The notes beneath the pieces were generated by a model that saw only the letters and a program-made list of their open reading frames with translations, made no database searches and was not told the DNA's origin. The translations under genes were made by a program, and so were the position numbers. Positions 45,079 to 53,422 of a stretch of 64,000 nucleotides of DNA are shown in pieces (within the stretch, counting starts at the first letter, position 1; every line of letters begins with the position of its first letter). Origin of the DNA: RUG705 sp934101175 (lineage in GTDB: Bacteria > Bacillota_I > Bacilli_A > RF39 > UBA660); assembly GCA_934101175.1 (NCBI GenBank), contig CAKOQC010000002.1, positions 260,348 through 324,347 of the forward strand, in the 5' to 3' direction.

Positions 45079-45717
45079 ATGATTTATTATAAAGAAAATG
45101 GAGATAAAGTAAATATTAAAAAAGGGACTAGTCTTGGAAGAAGTGTATATAAAATAGATGATGATAAATGTATAAAAATAGGAATAGATCCAAGGAATGT
45201 TAGTTTAAATACCCTTAAATTAATAAGAGAATTAGACTTAGCAGGAATTTATAAGATATATGATATATTATTTGATAAAGATAATAATTTTACGGCATAT
45301 ACTTGTAAGATGTATCAAAAAGAAATGATAGATTTATACCTAATGCCTTCAGAATATATAATAGAGAATTATCTTAGATTGAAAAAAGCAATAGAAGAAC
45401 TTACTAATAATAAAATATTTGTAGTAGATTTACATGATGAAAACGTTATTGTTAATAGTAGAGAAATGATAATAATAGATACAGATTTATATGTTATTAG
45501 TGAATATATTAAAAGTAATAAATTAGAAGAATATAATTATAAAGCTTTAAGAGAATTATTTATTAAATTATTTGAAGTATCTTATTGTAGATATCATCAT
45601 ATAGATAGATTATTATGGAAAAAAGATATAAGTGGTTTGTTTAAAGAAGAAGATGATAAGGAAATAGTTAAGACTTTAACTAGATGTAAGTATCCTATTG
45701 ATTATGTATATAAATAG
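45079..45717 (+). CDS. Small protein-kinase-fold protein
   Basis: About 212 residues from the ATG at 45079 after AGGTGAT; a GTG at 45070 overlaps that site. The pattern GTSLGRSVYKIDDDKCIKIG fits the glycine-rich loop and beta-3 Lys of kinases. VVDLHDENVIVNSREMIIIDTD fits the catalytic loop (D-L-H-D-E-N) and metal-binding D-(T)-D. It is smaller than aminoglycoside or eukaryotic-like kinases. It probably phosphorylates a small molecule or protein; the substrate is unknown. It is directly downstream of the broken DUF3419 gene, which may have been its partner. Confidence 0.65.
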   Translation: MIYYKENGDKVNIKKGTSLGRSVYKIDDDKCIKIGIDPRNVSLNTLKLIRELDLAGIYKIYDILFDKDNNFTAYTCKMYQKEMIDLYLMPSEYIIENYLRLKKAIEELTNNKIFVVDLHDENVIVNSREMIIIDTDLYVISEYIKSNKLEEYNYKALRELFIKLFEVSYCRYHHIDRLLWKKDISGLFKEEDDKEIVKTLTRCKYPIDYVYK

Positions 45718-45739
45718 ACAATATACATAATCTTTTTTT
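45700..45739 (+). terminator. Terminator of the small kinase gene
   Basis: GATTATGTATAT (45700-45711) and ATATACATAATC (45721-45732) pair perfectly; seven T follow. The loop contains the stop codon. Confidence 0.8.
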
Positions 45740-45772
45740 GCTATTTTAAACAATGAAAATATGATTATAATC

Positions 45773-45801
45773 TTGTATATTCTCTTTATTTATAGTATAA
45801 T
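45773..45801 (+). promoter_or_regulatory. Promoter of the giant surface-protein gene
   Basis: TTGTAT (45773-45778), 17-base spacer, TATAAT (45796-45801). It lies 49 bases before the ATG. Confidence 0.6.
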
Positions 45802-45850
45802 TTATTCATAATAGATAGTTATTGAATAGAATACTCAAGGAGCGTGTGTT

Positions 45851-48800
45851 ATGAATAATAAGGAAAAAACATTAATATTATTTATATTATTTGGAGTAAT
45901 AGCAGTATTAACAGGAACTTATGCTTTTTATATCTGGAATAGTCCTGAGGATACTAATACAGCTATAAGTTTTACTACTAGTAGTGATTTTAGTTGTTCT
46001 GCAAAGGGTAGTAATTTAGTATCTAGTAATAATATTACTTTGATACCTACTAATTGTAATAATCAAGAACATGTTATTAAGAAAAAGATTGTTACTAATT
46101 TGAATAATCCATCAGAAGGTAGTACATATTTAAGCTTGTGGTTAGATGTTAATTCAATTGGTAGTTATTTAGCTAATTCAGATAACTTTAAATATGCGCT
46201 TACAACAAGTGAAGATTCTTGTGATACAGGATTGGTTTATTCAGGTAATTTTAAAGATTTACAAGCAGGAGATAAATCTAATTTAATGATAAGTCAAGAA
46301 TTTGCTACTGCAGGAAGTCAAACATACTATTTATGGTTATGGTTAGATGAAGCGGAAGTAGAAATACCTCCAGAAGATTTAGCAGCTAGATCTTTTGATT
46401 TATCTTTAAATGGAGAATGTTCTGATGAAGGGCCTGCTAATGCTTTTGAAATTACTAGTTTAAGTAATAATTATCAAATATTAAAAGCAACAGCAGTTAA
46501 CTTTAGAAATGATGTAGTTAGTTATGCAATTACTACAACAAATAGTGTTGATAGTTGGATAGATATACCTAATGGTGAACAAGGAAATTTATATAATTTA
46601 GAGTCTATAGTAGATAATACAGGAACATATTATGTATGGTTTAAAGATAGTAGTGGTGAAACTGTTAATAAATCATTAACTATATCTACTATAGATACAA
46701 CAGGACCTGTATGTACGTGGGGCAATTTTGATGCTAATAATATTAAAAATGGAGATAGTGCTTCAGTTACATTAACTTGTGTAGATCCTGAAGTAGGAGT
46801 AAGTAATGGAAGCGTTAGTGCTAGTGATATTACAGTAGCTAATAATAATGTTACAATTAAGAATGTTACTAGTGAAGAAGTTAATAATGGTTATAAATAC
46901 ACAATAACATTAGTAGGAACGGGTACTGATGGAAGTACAAACTTATCATTAAAAGAAAATACTATTAAAAATAAGGTTAATAGAGGAAATAGTACTAATA
47001 GTTCTGGAGTGATAAGTGTTTCTAATAAAGATGTATTTGATGGATATACGATAACACTTAGTAATAATACTTATACATATGATGGAACAGAAAAGAAACC
47101 TAGTGTTACAATTAGTAAAGATAGTAAAGTATTAAAGGAAGGTACTGACTATACTTTAAGATATGTAAATAATATTAATGCAGGAATAGCTACAGTAGTT
47201 ATATCAGGAAAAGGAAGCTTTAATGGTGATACAAGTAAGACATTTATAATTAATAAAGCTGACTGTGTATGTACAATTAATAGTGTTCCAACATTAAAAT
47301 TTAGTGACGGAGCATCAGGAGATATTACTTATAATTGTACAGGAGATGGTTCTTTAACAGTAACGAGTAGTAAAACAAATGTTGTATCTGTAGGAAGTGT
47401 TGAAAGTAATAAGGCAACATTATTACCTACTGGTATAGGTATAAGTAAAATAGTAGTAAAAAAATTAGAAGGGAATAATTATAATAGCTGTGCAGCATAT
47501 AAAGATGTATCTGTAGCAGGAGAAATGTATACAATTACTTATCAAGACGAAGGTAGAGGAGAATTTAGTGGTATACATGAAGAGGAATATCCAGAAACAT
47601 ATACATCAGGTGTTGGAACAGTATTAGATATACCTACTAAAAAGGGATATAGTTTTGTTGGATATTATAAATCATATAATGCTATTGATGATCCGGTTAC
47701 TAAGTTAACTGAAGAATCAGGAGATTTAACTTTATATGCAAAGTGGAAAGATGATATTCCATATGGAACAGCATTATTATCTACTGAAGGTGGTAAATTT
47801 ACTTTAACCTTATCTAATTTTGGTGATGAAGGTTCAGGCCTTACTAATACATATGGATTTGCTTTAACTACGAATGGTAATTGTAGCTTGGCTACATATG
47901 AAGAACAGACGGCTTTATCGAAAGAATACTCGGAGGGTTATATTAAAGATGAGACTTATTATGGATGTATTAAACTTACTGATAATAATGGTAGTATTGC
48001 TTATATAAGATCTGCTGGTGTTGTATATACACATTTTGATGGAACGAATTTGTATTTTACTGGTGATGAACAAATATATACAGTACCGCAGACCGGAACT
48101 TATAAATTAGAAGTATGGGGAGCTCAAGGCGGAAATGCTACAGGTGGCACAAATGGTGGAACAGTATCAGGTGTCATAGGTGGATATGGTGGTTATTCGA
48201 CAGGGAAAGTGTCATTAACAAAAGGACAAGTTCTATATATAAATATAGGTGGTCAAGGTAATTCAAATTGTGTTTCTCCAACTAATCAAACCAAAGTATT
48301 TTGTTCAGGCGGTTATAATGGTGGAGGAAGCGGTCTTTCATCAGATGCATATGGTTATGTTGCTGGAGGGGGCGGTGCAACTCATGTAGCTACTGTCAGT
48401 GGACTTTTATCAACATTATCTTCAAAAACTAATAATATATTAATTGTTGCTGGTGGCGGCGGTGGTGCAAGTTATTATAATTATAGTTCAGCTGGAAACA
48501 AGGGAATGGGTGGCGCTGGCGGTGGAATTAGTGGTGTTTCTGGATATAGAACCACAGTTGGAACTCAGTCATCTACCCCAGGAACTCAATCATCAGGATA
48601 TGCTTTTGGAAAGGGAAATGATAACAGTTCTAATACAGAAAGTATTACTACAATGCCTGGCGGAGGCGGTGGATTCTATGGCGGTAACGGTGCACTTAAA
48701 TCAGGTGGTGCTGGTGGATCAGGATATATTGGAAATTCATCATTGACTAGTAAATTTATGTATTGCTATAACTGTACAACATCTACTGCTACTGCTACTA

Positions 48801-51244
48801 AAACATATACTACTACTAACGTATCAGATACACCTACTGCTGATTATGCTAAAAGTGGTGATGGAGCAGTAAAAATATCTTTTGAATCTGTAAATGTAGA
48901 AGCATTAATGCTTAATTATGATAATCAGGGTGGATCAGGATGCTACTCTAAGTCTGTTGTAACAGGAGATACTTATGGAGAATTATGTACACCATATAAA
49001 AATGAATATAGTTTTTCAGGATGGTATACAGAAGCTAGTGGTGGAGCACAAATTACTTCAACAACTAATGTTGAAGCTACTGAAGAACAAACTGTATATG
49101 CTAAATGGGAAACTAGTACTAAACCAGTAATAACATTTAGTAATAATGGTAATATTAAATATGTAAATGGTAATATTAGTAGTGCAATAACAGTAAGTAA
49201 GGGAAGTAATAAATTAGATTCATCTAGTTTTAAATATATTTGGTCTACTGATAAAAATGCTACTCCAGATAAAAACTTTATGACTGGTAATATTTATACA
49301 TTAGAGAATGCTTCAGGAGTATATTATTTAATAGCAGAAGCTTGCGATGTTACTGGGATATGTGTTAAAGAAGTTTCTAAACCATTTTATGTAGATAATG
49401 ATACTCCATATGGTACTATTGCTTTAAATGGAGGAGAAAATTCTGTTACAGCGATTTTATCAGTAATTGATGATTATAGTGGAATAAAAGAATATGGATA
49501 TTTAATAACTAAGAATAGTACTTGTCCTACTACTGGATATACTTCTTCAGCTAATTCAAGTTATACCTTTAATGTTTTTGAAGCACAAAAATATTATGTG
49601 TGTGTTAGAATTATCGATAATGCTGGTAATATTAAGTACCTTAGTGATTCAATTATGGTTAATATTTCGATAGATTATCAGCTTGTAGCAAATAATTATT
49701 CATGTGCTAATTCTTCGAAAGGTAATAGTCCAATATTTACATATACAGGTGATTGTGAAGTTGTAGACGAGGGAGATGGCAATTTTAAGATTAGATTTTT
49801 ATCAAGTGGTACTTTTACATCAATTAATGCAATGCAAGTAGATGCCTTTCTAGTAGGCGGCGGAGGCGGCGGCGGTGCAGGTTGCTATTACTATGCATGT
49901 GGTTCAGGTGGCGGTGGTGGTTATACACTTACAGAAAGAAATATTGTAATTACTAAAAATACAGAATATGAATTTGTTGTTGGTGCTGGTGGAACATCTG
50001 GTACTGATGGTGAATCATCAACTGCCTTTGGATTTACTGCAGCAGGTGGATTACATGGACAATCATCAGGTGCTGAAAAAGCAGGAGATGGTGGTTCTGC
50101 AGGTGGTAAGGCTGCTCAATACAGTCCATCAGCAGGTGCGTCTGATGGTGGAGACGACCCCGGTGGAAGTGCAAAGGGACAAAGAAATAAACCTGGACCA
50201 AATGGAGAAACAGGTACAACTCGTGAATTTGGTGAAGAAACAGGAACATTATATGCTGGCGGCGGTGGTGCTAGTGGATACTATCATTCAACATCTGGAG
50301 CTGTTGTTGCTGGTGGAGCTGGTGGCGAAGGCGGCGGCGGAACTGGCGGAAAAGTATATGAATCTTCCGCGGATAAGGGTGGAAATGGAACTGCTAATAC
50401 TGGCGGTGGAGGCGGTGGAGCTAGTAGTACTGGTGGAACAGGTGGAACAGGAATTATAATAATTAGAAATGCACGAAATGCAGTTAATATAGAAACAGAA
50501 GAAATTACATATACAGAGTTATCACAATCATATTCATGTGCTAATTCTTCTACTGGTACAGAACCATATATTTTATCTTATACAGGAAATTGTGAAGTTA
50601 TTAATGAAAGTGGTAGTTGGAAAGTTAAGTTTTTAACTTCTGGAGATTTAACTTTAAATAAATCTTTGAATCTTGATGTCTTCTTAGTAGGCGGCGGAGG
50701 CGGCGGCTCAGGTGGTACATGGAATGGTAATGAATATAATATGGGTGCCGGTGGCGGTGGCGGATTAATTCTACTTAAAAATTCTATTCCAGTAGCAAAT
50801 GGCTCTTCTATAAAGGTAACAGTAGGAAATGGTGGGGCAGGATGTTCTGGTAGGTGTGTTGCTTCTATTGGAGAATTATCATCATTTGTAGAAACGACAA
50901 GTTTAAGTGGTTTAATAAGTTTTGGTGTTAGCGGTGGTCTTCCAGGAAATGCATATAATGGCGGAGCTGGTGGAAATGGCGGCGGAGCTGGTTCTCATGG
51001 TGTCAATAGTTGGTCTTCTGGTTCTGTTGGTCAGTCTTTAAGTGATAATACTTATGAATTTGGTAATACGTCAGCATTTAAATATTCACTTGGTGGATGT
51101 GGTAATTGTACAGTTACTACAAAAGTAGCAAACACTGGTAATGGTGGTGATGGTAATGGTGTTGGCTATAATGCTAATGGATATAATATTGCTGGTGGAG
51201 CTGGCGGATCGGGAATTGTTATAATTAGAGATCATAGAGAATAG
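45851..51244 (+). CDS. Giant glycine-rich multi-domain surface protein, 1797 residues
   Basis: A start with AGGAG before ATG 45851. The N-terminus is a membrane helix (about residues 6-27), then TasA/camelysin-like sequence in character. Beta modules follow, including two InlB-type Flg_new repeats (about 559-635 and 1020-1090, each ending in LYAKW or VYAKW). Residues ~736-1010 form a glycine-rich domain like that of ALK-family receptors (YKLEVWGAQGG, GGYNGGGSG). Two further related glycine-rich domains (about 1275-1545 and 1555-1797) begin with SYSCANSS and contain FLVGGGGGG. No C-terminal sorting motif is seen, so anchoring is N-terminal. GC-rich Gly codons make the tail look foreign in base use. 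Likely a secreted matrix or adhesion protein. Confidence 0.82.
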   Translation: MNNKEKTLILFILFGVIAVLTGTYAFYIWNSPEDTNTAISFTTSSDFSCSAKGSNLVSSNNITLIPTNCNNQEHVIKKKIVTNLNNPSEGSTYLSLWLDVNSIGSYLANSDNFKYALTTSEDSCDTGLVYSGNFKDLQAGDKSNLMISQEFATAGSQTYYLWLWLDEAEVEIPPEDLAARSFDLSLNGECSDEGPANAFEITSLSNNYQILKATAVNFRNDVVSYAITTTNSVDSWIDIPNGEQGNLYNLESIVDNTGTYYVWFKDSSGETVNKSLTISTIDTTGPVCTWGNFDANNIKNGDSASVTLTCVDPEVGVSNGSVSASDITVANNNVTIKNVTSEEVNNGYKYTITLVGTGTDGSTNLSLKENTIKNKVNRGNSTNSSGVISVSNKDVFDGYTITLSNNTYTYDGTEKKPSVTISKDSKVLKEGTDYTLRYVNNINAGIATVVISGKGSFNGDTSKTFIINKADCVCTINSVPTLKFSDGASGDITYNCTGDGSLTVTSSKTNVVSVGSVESNKATLLPTGIGISKIVVKKLEGNNYNSCAAYKDVSVAGEMYTITYQDEGRGEFSGIHEEEYPETYTSGVGTVLDIPTKKGYSFVGYYKSYNAIDDPVTKLTEESGDLTLYAKWKDDIPYGTALLSTEGGKFTLTLSNFGDEGSGLTNTYGFALTTNGNCSLATYEEQTALSKEYSEGYIKDETYYGCIKLTDNNGSIAYIRSAGVVYTHFDGTNLYFTGDEQIYTVPQTGTYKLEVWGAQGGNATGGTNGGTVSGVIGGYGGYSTGKVSLTKGQVLYINIGGQGNSNCVSPTNQTKVFCSGGYNGGGSGLSSDAYGYVAGGGGATHVATVSGLLSTLSSKTNNILIVAGGGGGASYYNYSSAGNKGMGGAGGGISGVSGYRTTVGTQSSTPGTQSSGYAFGKGNDNSSNTESITTMPGGGGGFYGGNGALKSGGAGGSGYIGNSSLTSKFMYCYNCTTSTATATKTYTTTNVSDTPTADYAKSGDGAVKISFESVNVEALMLNYDNQGGSGCYSKSVVTGDTYGELCTPYKNEYSFSGWYTEASGGAQITSTTNVEATEEQTVYAKWETSTKPVITFSNNGNIKYVNGNISSAITVSKGSNKLDSSSFKYIWSTDKNATPDKNFMTGNIYTLENASGVYYLIAEACDVTGICVKEVSKPFYVDNDTPYGTIALNGGENSVTAILSVIDDYSGIKEYGYLITKNSTCPTTGYTSSANSSYTFNVFEAQKYYVCVRIIDNAGNIKYLSDSIMVNISIDYQLVANNYSCANSSKGNSPIFTYTGDCEVVDEGDGNFKIRFLSSGTFTSINAMQVDAFLVGGGGGGGAGCYYYACGSGGGGGYTLTERNIVITKNTEYEFVVGAGGTSGTDGESSTAFGFTAAGGLHGQSSGAEKAGDGGSAGGKAAQYSPSAGASDGGDDPGGSAKGQRNKPGPNGETGTTREFGEETGTLYAGGGGASGYYHSTSGAVVAGGAGGEGGGGTGGKVYESSADKGGNGTANTGGGGGGASSTGGTGGTGIIIIRNARNAVNIETEEITYTELSQSYSCANSSTGTEPYILSYTGNCEVINESGSWKVKFLTSGDLTLNKSLNLDVFLVGGGGGGSGGTWNGNEYNMGAGGGGGLILLKNSIPVANGSSIKVTVGNGGAGCSGRCVASIGELSSFVETTSLSGLISFGVSGGLPGNAYNGGAGGNGGGAGSHGVNSWSSGSVGQSLSDNTYEFGNTSAFKYSLGGCGNCTVTTKVANTGNGGDGNGVGYNANGYNIAGGAGGSGIVIIRDHRE
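49676..51240 (+). repeat. Two duplicated glycine-rich domains in the surface-protein gene
   Basis: Both copies (about 49676-50460 and 50515-51240) start with the same ~90-codon block, SYSCANSS ... YTG(D/N)CEV ... FL(S/T)SG ... (A/V)FLVGGGGGG, and end in I(I/V)IIR(N/D). The DNA repeats GGCGGCGGAGGCGGCGGC near 49858 and 50691, a possible recombination site. Confidence 0.75.
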
Positions 51245-51320
51245 TTAAAAGTAGTGAATATGAAGAAAATATTCACTACTTTTTCATTATATAAATAATT
51301 AGAAATAAATGTGAAAGGTG

Positions 51321-51349
51321 TTGACAAAAGTTAAATATTATGGTATTGT
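51321..51349 (+). promoter_or_regulatory. Strong sigma-A promoter of the structured leader
   Basis: Perfect -35 TTGACA (51321-51326), 17-base spacer, TATTGT (51344-51349). Predicted start near 51356. Confidence 0.7.
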
Positions 51350-51375
51350 TTATAGCAACGAAAGGGAAGATACGT

Positions 51376-51441
51376 ATGAAAAAGAATATTAATTTATCAT
51401 TAAGACGCCGCTTAAGACATACGCTTGGGGACAAACGGTAG
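51376..51441 (+). CDS. 21-residue Arg-rich leader peptide
   Basis: An ATG at 51376 follows AAAGGGAAG with good spacing. The frame ends TAG at 51439-51441 inside the next hairpin. The C-terminal half reads RRRLRHTLGDKR and uses CGC-CGC and CGG, codons that are very scarce in this window, where Arg is almost always AGA. This suggests a stalling leader, or a sequence kept for RNA structure rather than protein. Translation is inferred only. Confidence 0.45.
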   Translation: MKKNINLSLRRRLRHTLGDKR

Positions 51442-51522
51442 AACCGTTTGGATACAAGTGTTTTAGTCTTGCTTGTATCCATAATGATTAAATTAATAAA
51501 TTATTTATACGATTTATAATTT

Positions 51523-51558
51523 AAGACCTATGTATACAAACAAGTACATAGGTCTTTT
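51523..51558 (+). terminator. Terminator inside the structured leader
   Basis: AAGACCTATGTA (51523-51534) and TACATAGGTCTT (51545-51556) pair perfectly with a 10-base loop and T tail. It comes before, not after, the M20 gene. Confidence 0.8.
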
Positions 51559-51593
51559 ACTATTTATATAAAATTATTAAGAAGGAGAAAGTT

Positions 51594-52646
51594 ATGAAAA
51601 AAGAAATTATAGATACATTAAAAAAATTATTAAGTTATAAAACTTATGAAGAAAATACAGAAGAATTTGAAAAGTTATTTAATTATATAAAAGAAGAATT
51701 TAAAAATTTAGAAATTAATGAATATACATTTAAAGATAAGAAGGCAATGGTATTATCTAATACTGATAGTAAAGATTTAGATATTATATTTTGTACTCAT
51801 ATAGATGTTGTATATGATGATACATATGAATTTACTGAAGATGAAGACAATATATATGGAAGAGGTACTATCGATATGAAAGGTAGTGTAGCAGTATTAC
51901 TTACATTATTTAAAAATATTAAGACTGATTTAAAAATAGCATTATTTATTACTAGTGATGAGGAAATAGATGGAAATTGTGCTTATGAATTATCTAAAAT
52001 ATATAATAGTAAATTAGCTATAGTACCTGATGGCGGATCTGATTTTGAATTAATAAAAGAAGAAAAAGGATTAATACAATTAGAACTTAGTGCTAAAGGA
52101 AAACCTGCACATTCAGCACAATTGTTTAATGGAGAAAATGCTATAATTAAACTTATGAATGTTTATAATGAGATTGTTTTAAAATATCCAATACCAAAAT
52201 CTAGTGATGAATATATAACAAGTGTTAACCTATCAAAATTAAATGGAGGAAACTCTAATAATCAAGTACCAGATTATGCTTCAATGATATTAGATATAAG
52301 ATATATTAATAAAGATAAAGATAATATAGTAGAATTTATTAAAAATATAGATAAAGAAGTAGATGTAAAAGTTTTAACTATAGGAAGTGCTTTTGTTACA
52401 GATGTTAATAACAAATATATAAAGAAATATATAGACACATGTGAGAAAGTATTAGGAAGGTCAGTAGTAGAAAAAGGATGTGAAACAACTTCAGATGCAA
52501 TATTCTTTAGTGATAAAGGAATACCTACTATAATTATGAATCCTACAGGATATAATCCACATTGTAAAAATGAATACGTAAATAAAGAAAGTTTATATAC
52601 ATTATATAAAATATATGAGAGTTTTTTAGGAGGAAATTATGAATAA
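51594..52646 (+). CDS. M20-family metallopeptidase (DapE/ArgE/CPG2-like)
   Basis: A 350-residue di-zinc amidohydrolase. Metal ligands: His69 and Asp71 (FCTHIDVV), bridging Asp94 (GRGTIDMKG), catalytic and ligand Glu123/Glu124 (TSDEEIDGN), Asp146 (VPDGGSD), and a C-terminal His (NPHCKNE). It could act as succinyl-diaminopimelate desuccinylase, acetylornithine deacetylase or a general peptidase. Sequence alone does not separate these. AAGGAG precedes the ATG. It overlaps the GNAT gene by 8 bases, and expression may depend on the leader upstream. Confidence 0.9.
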   Translation: MKKEIIDTLKKLLSYKTYEENTEEFEKLFNYIKEEFKNLEINEYTFKDKKAMVLSNTDSKDLDIIFCTHIDVVYDDTYEFTEDEDNIYGRGTIDMKGSVAVLLTLFKNIKTDLKIALFITSDEEIDGNCAYELSKIYNSKLAIVPDGGSDFELIKEEKGLIQLELSAKGKPAHSAQLFNGENAIIKLMNVYNEIVLKYPIPKSSDEYITSVNLSKLNGGNSNNQVPDYASMILDIRYINKDKDNIVEFIKNIDKEVDVKVLTIGSAFVTDVNNKYIKKYIDTCEKVLGRSVVEKGCETTSDAIFFSDKGIPTIIMNPTGYNPHCKNEYVNKESLYTLYKIYESFLGGNYE

Positions 52647-53337
52647 GAAAGAATTTTATAAAAATATATATAATAATAAGCAGAAGATTAAAGTATGGAA
52701 AAAGTTAGATAATGGATGTTATATTGCTACTATGGGATATTCAGAAAAAAATGTCTTTATCTTGATGAATTTATTAAAATCATTTGAAGAACAATATGGA
52801 GAAGAAATTACATATGAATCTGCAGCTGAAGAATTAAAATTATATAATACTAATGGTAAATTATTTATTTATCTAGATCAAGATATGAATCCAGTTTCTA
52901 TGAATGGGGTTACTTATAATGAAGAAAATGTATCAGTAGATTTTAAATCTTATGATAATAAAGATGTTAAGAATGTTTACTTTTATGGATTATCTACTGT
53001 AAAGAGTTTTCGTGGAAGAGGAGCTTGTAGTGAATTAGTAACTTTTGCTATGGAATATGCATACTATAATGATTTTGATTTAGTATATGCTAGAACAGAT
53101 TTAATAGGATCTAATTCAGAAGGAATTATGAAAAAACACGGAATGCAAGTATGTGAAGATGAAGATGGAATAATAGCAGAATGGGTAAATGTAACTGATG
53201 AAGTAGGAGATTATCGTTTACATTTATGGTTACCTCTTAAACAAGGACTTTACTTAGAGAAGAAAGAAGAAGCAATAGTAGCAGATGTTACTTCTAGAAA
53301 TATTAAATCTAAATGTAGAAAATTAGTTATGCAATAA
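52639..53337 (+). CDS. GNAT-family N-acetyltransferase
   Basis: A 232-residue protein. The acetyl-CoA binding motif A is YGLSTVKSFRGRGACSELVTFAMEYA (about residues 114-139), followed by YARTDLIGSNSEGIMKKHGM. The N-terminal ~100 residues are an added domain of unknown kind. It overlaps the M20 gene (ATG within its last codons). An M20 deacylase and a GNAT acetylase in one operon suggests paired action on an amino compound, which is inference. A terminator follows. Confidence 0.85.
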   Translation: MNKKEFYKNIYNNKQKIKVWKKLDNGCYIATMGYSEKNVFILMNLLKSFEEQYGEEITYESAAEELKLYNTNGKLFIYLDQDMNPVSMNGVTYNEENVSVDFKSYDNKDVKNVYFYGLSTVKSFRGRGACSELVTFAMEYAYYNDFDLVYARTDLIGSNSEGIMKKHGMQVCEDEDGIIAEWVNVTDEVGDYRLHLWLPLKQGLYLEKKEEAIVADVTSRNIKSKCRKLVMQ

Positions 53338-53355
53338 GTAACTTATGAGGATAAA

Positions 53356-53390
53356 TTATTATCGAGAAAACTTGATAATAGTTTTTTTAT
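53356..53390 (+). terminator. Terminator of the M20-GNAT operon
   Basis: Eleven pairs, 53356-53366 with 53371-53381 (ATTATCGAG against CTTGATAAT with G-U pairs), AAAA loop, seven T. Confidence 0.75.
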
Positions 53391-53422
53391 TTGATATACT
53401 TATATTGTAAGGAGGTATATGA

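Larger units (their letters stand above)
51356..51558 (+). ncRNA. Structured leader RNA upstream of the M20 peptidase gene
   Basis: After the promoter at 51321, the transcript has: CGTATG (51373-51378, overlapping the mini-ORF start) that can pair with CATACG (51418-51423), with an inner hairpin TTAAG/CTTAA; hairpin CAAACGGT/ACCGTTTG (51432-51450); hairpin GGATACAAG/CTTGTATCC (51450-51480); and a terminator at 51523-51558. I tried known riboswitch and RNA-family consensus elements from memory and found no fit. The gene for the M20 peptidase follows 36 bases later with no second promoter seen, suggesting conditional read-through. Confidence 0.5.

Noticed and set aside
48444..48746. 100-codon frame inside the giant surface-protein gene
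   Set aside because: It is an alternate frame of the glycine-rich coding sequence with low complexity (V, L, E) and no ribosome site.
49968..50459. 163-codon frame and an antisense 71-codon frame
   Set aside because: Shadows of the GGX-rich region; composition (Q, V, L, E or H, L) is typical of frame-shifted glycine codons.
51276..51482. 68-codon frame antisense to the structured leader
   Set aside because: No ribosome site; it runs through the hairpins and promoter that are explained on the plus strand.
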